Source: Nitrospinota bacterium | Lineage (GTDB): Bacteria; Nitrospirota; Thermodesulfovibrionia; Thermodesulfovibrionales; UBA1546 | Length of the DNA: 5,824 nt | Assembly (NCBI GenBank): GCA_018896985.1 | Contig: JAHILQ010000090.1 | Location: 1-5,824 of the forward strand | Direction of reading: 5' to 3' | In this document: piece by piece, positions 5,628-5,824 of the stretch | Numbering within the stretch: position 1 is the stretch's first letter | Layout: the number at the start of each line of letters is the position of its first letter | Translations under genes and position numbers: made by a program | The notes under the pieces: model-generated | Seen by the model: the letters and a program-made list of their open reading frames with translations, nothing else | Database searches by the model: none | Told to the model about the DNA's origin: nothing

Positions 5628-5718
5628 AGGCAAGCTCCGAAGCAGACTTATTGGCATAAAAAAACCTTCCCCGCTTGTGATGAGGAAGGTTAATGTGTTT
5701 TTCATGTTTGCAGCTCAC
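5620..5718 (-). CDS. Possible 32-codon leader ORF in the pyr attenuator
   Basis: A GTG at 5718 follows the strongest Shine-Dalgarno of the window (AAAGGAGG, 5723-5730) at a short 4-base spacing. It opens 32 codons running through the terminator hairpin. Its TAA (5620-5622) lies just inside pyrR, overlapping the chosen ATG (5625-5627) region by a few bases, so termination could couple to pyrR initiation. The peptide (VSCKHEKHINLPHHKRGRFF and on) resembles nothing I know. It may instead be a chance reading of structured RNA: the spacing is tight and the GTG lies in a hairpin loop. Confidence 0.2.
   Translation of the reverse strand: MSCKHEKHINLPHHKRGRFFYANKSASELAYA
5635..5638 (-). promoter_or_regulatory. 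Ribosome binding site deciding the pyrR start
   Basis: GGAG on the minus strand sits 7 bases before the ATG at 5627 and downstream of the terminator U-run. It supports initiation only on transcripts that have passed the attenuator. The alternative ATG at 5657 has GGGGAAGG before it, but that sequence is the 3' arm of the terminator stem. Confidence 0.65.
5658..5691 (-). terminator. Intrinsic attenuator terminator of the pyr operon
   Basis: On the minus strand AACCTTCCTC (5691-5682) pairs with GGGGAAGGTT (5672-5663) to give a 10-bp stem with one G-U pair and a 9-nt loop (ATCACAAGC). Seven U residues (5664-5658) follow at once. It lies about 30 bases before the pyrR start, where a PyrR-controlled terminator is expected; its 5' arm is also half of the competing antiterminator. 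Confidence 0.92.
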
Positions 5719-5744
5719 GCTGCCTCCTTTGCCTTCTTAACCTC
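5686..5744 (-). promoter_or_regulatory. Antiterminator pairing of the pyr leader
   Basis: GAGGTTAA (5744-5737), in the 3' side of the PyrR-binding hairpin, can pair over 8 bp (one G-U) with TTAACCTT (5693-5686), the 5' arm of the terminator. Forming this helix excludes both the PyrR-binding hairpin and the terminator. These are the three mutually exclusive states known for Bacillus pyr attenuators. The pairing was found by inspection, without energy calculation. Confidence 0.75.
5710..5723 (-). promoter_or_regulatory. Small GNRA-capped hairpin in the pyr leader
   Basis: GCAGC, GTGA and GCTGC form a perfect 5-bp stem closed by a GUGA tetraloop, a stable GNRA type. It sits between the PyrR-binding hairpin and the terminator, and would lie inside the loop closed by the antiterminator helix. 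It may compact that loop so the antiterminator forms efficiently. No direct evidence of function. Confidence 0.45.
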
Positions 5745-5767
5745 GCAGGGCTATCCTTAAAGGCAAA
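5728..5767 (-). promoter_or_regulatory. PyrR-binding hairpin (anti-antiterminator)
   Basis: The lower stem is a perfect 8 bp, TTTGCCTT (5767-5760) with AAGGCAAA (5735-5728). An asymmetric purine-rich internal loop (TAAGGAT and AAG) follows, then a 4-bp upper stem AGCC/GGTT closed by the hexaloop CTGCGA. The tip AGCCCTGCGAGGTT (5752-5739) matches the PyrR consensus as I recall it, ARUCCNGNGAGGYU, at 13 of 14 positions. The one difference (C for U) turns a G-U pair into G-C. When PyrR-UMP stabilises this hairpin, the antiterminator cannot form and the terminator does. Confidence 0.92.
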
Positions 5768-5770
5768 CCT

Positions 5771-5800
5771 ATTAAAACATAAAGCTTAAGACTATGTCAA
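5771..5800 (-). promoter_or_regulatory. Sigma70-type promoter of the pyr operon
   Basis: TTGACA (5800-5795) is a perfect -35 box; TTTAAT (5776-5771) is a 5-of-6 match to the -10 consensus with an 18-base spacer. AT-rich sequence lies upstream. Transcription would start near 5763-5766, at the very base of the PyrR-binding hairpin, so a terminated leader RNA would be only about 105-110 nt. No other plausible promoter is visible for the operon. Confidence 0.8.
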
Positions 5801-5824
5801 ATTCTTAAAAATGCACTTGTCACA

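Noticed and set aside
5628..5705. N-terminal extension of PyrR starting at 5705
   Set aside because: Its codons are the attenuator terminator and U-run; the 5627 start gives the normal family length with a well-placed GGAG. Kept only as a hypothesis in the findings.

Overview
The window holds a de novo pyrimidine (UMP) biosynthesis operon, transcribed entirely from the minus strand: promoter and PyrR-type leader, pyrR, pyrB, pyrC, carA, and the first 464 codons of carB, which runs off the left edge at base 1. The enzymes make carbamoyl phosphate (CarA/CarB), condense it with aspartate (PyrB) and cyclise the product to dihydroorotate (PyrC). PyrR is the UMP/PRPP-sensing RNA-binding regulator of the whole unit. 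Gene junctions are tight: pyrB/pyrC overlap by 4 bases and pyrC/carA by 8. The two wider gaps (pyrR-pyrB and carA-carB) are mostly filled by palindromic repeats.

The right end (5658-5800) reads as a complete transcription attenuator: a sigma70-like promoter; a 40-nt hairpin whose tip matches the PyrR-binding consensus as I recall it at 13 of 14 positions; an alternative antiterminator pairing; and an intrinsic terminator with a 10-bp stem and seven U residues. Its geometry places the true pyrR start downstream of the terminator, at 5627, rather than at the longest-ORF ATG at 5705.

The most unusual feature is the repeat load inside essential genes. CarA and PyrC each carry an in-frame insertion built on the same 41-bp near-palindrome (38/41 identical), translated in both as S-N-P-P-L-P-P-F-x-K-G-G-x-G-G-I and followed by 7-nt repeat tracts. 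Both insertions sit where the protein family would tolerate a loop: the CarA interdomain linker and an N-terminal loop of PyrC. All catalytic residues are intact. This resembles in concept the protein-coding palindromic elements of Rickettsia. At least four other palindrome families lie in the same 5.8 kb.

The organism is a bacterium with moderate GC content. The pyrR-pyrB-pyrC-carA-carB order with a PyrR attenuator is best known from Firmicutes, but this style of G/C-run palindromes with Asn-Ser-Lys-type tails suggests to me an uncultured Nitrospirota or Desulfobacterota-like lineage. That placement is inference only. No RNA genes, CRISPR arrays, transposases or plus-strand genes are supported.
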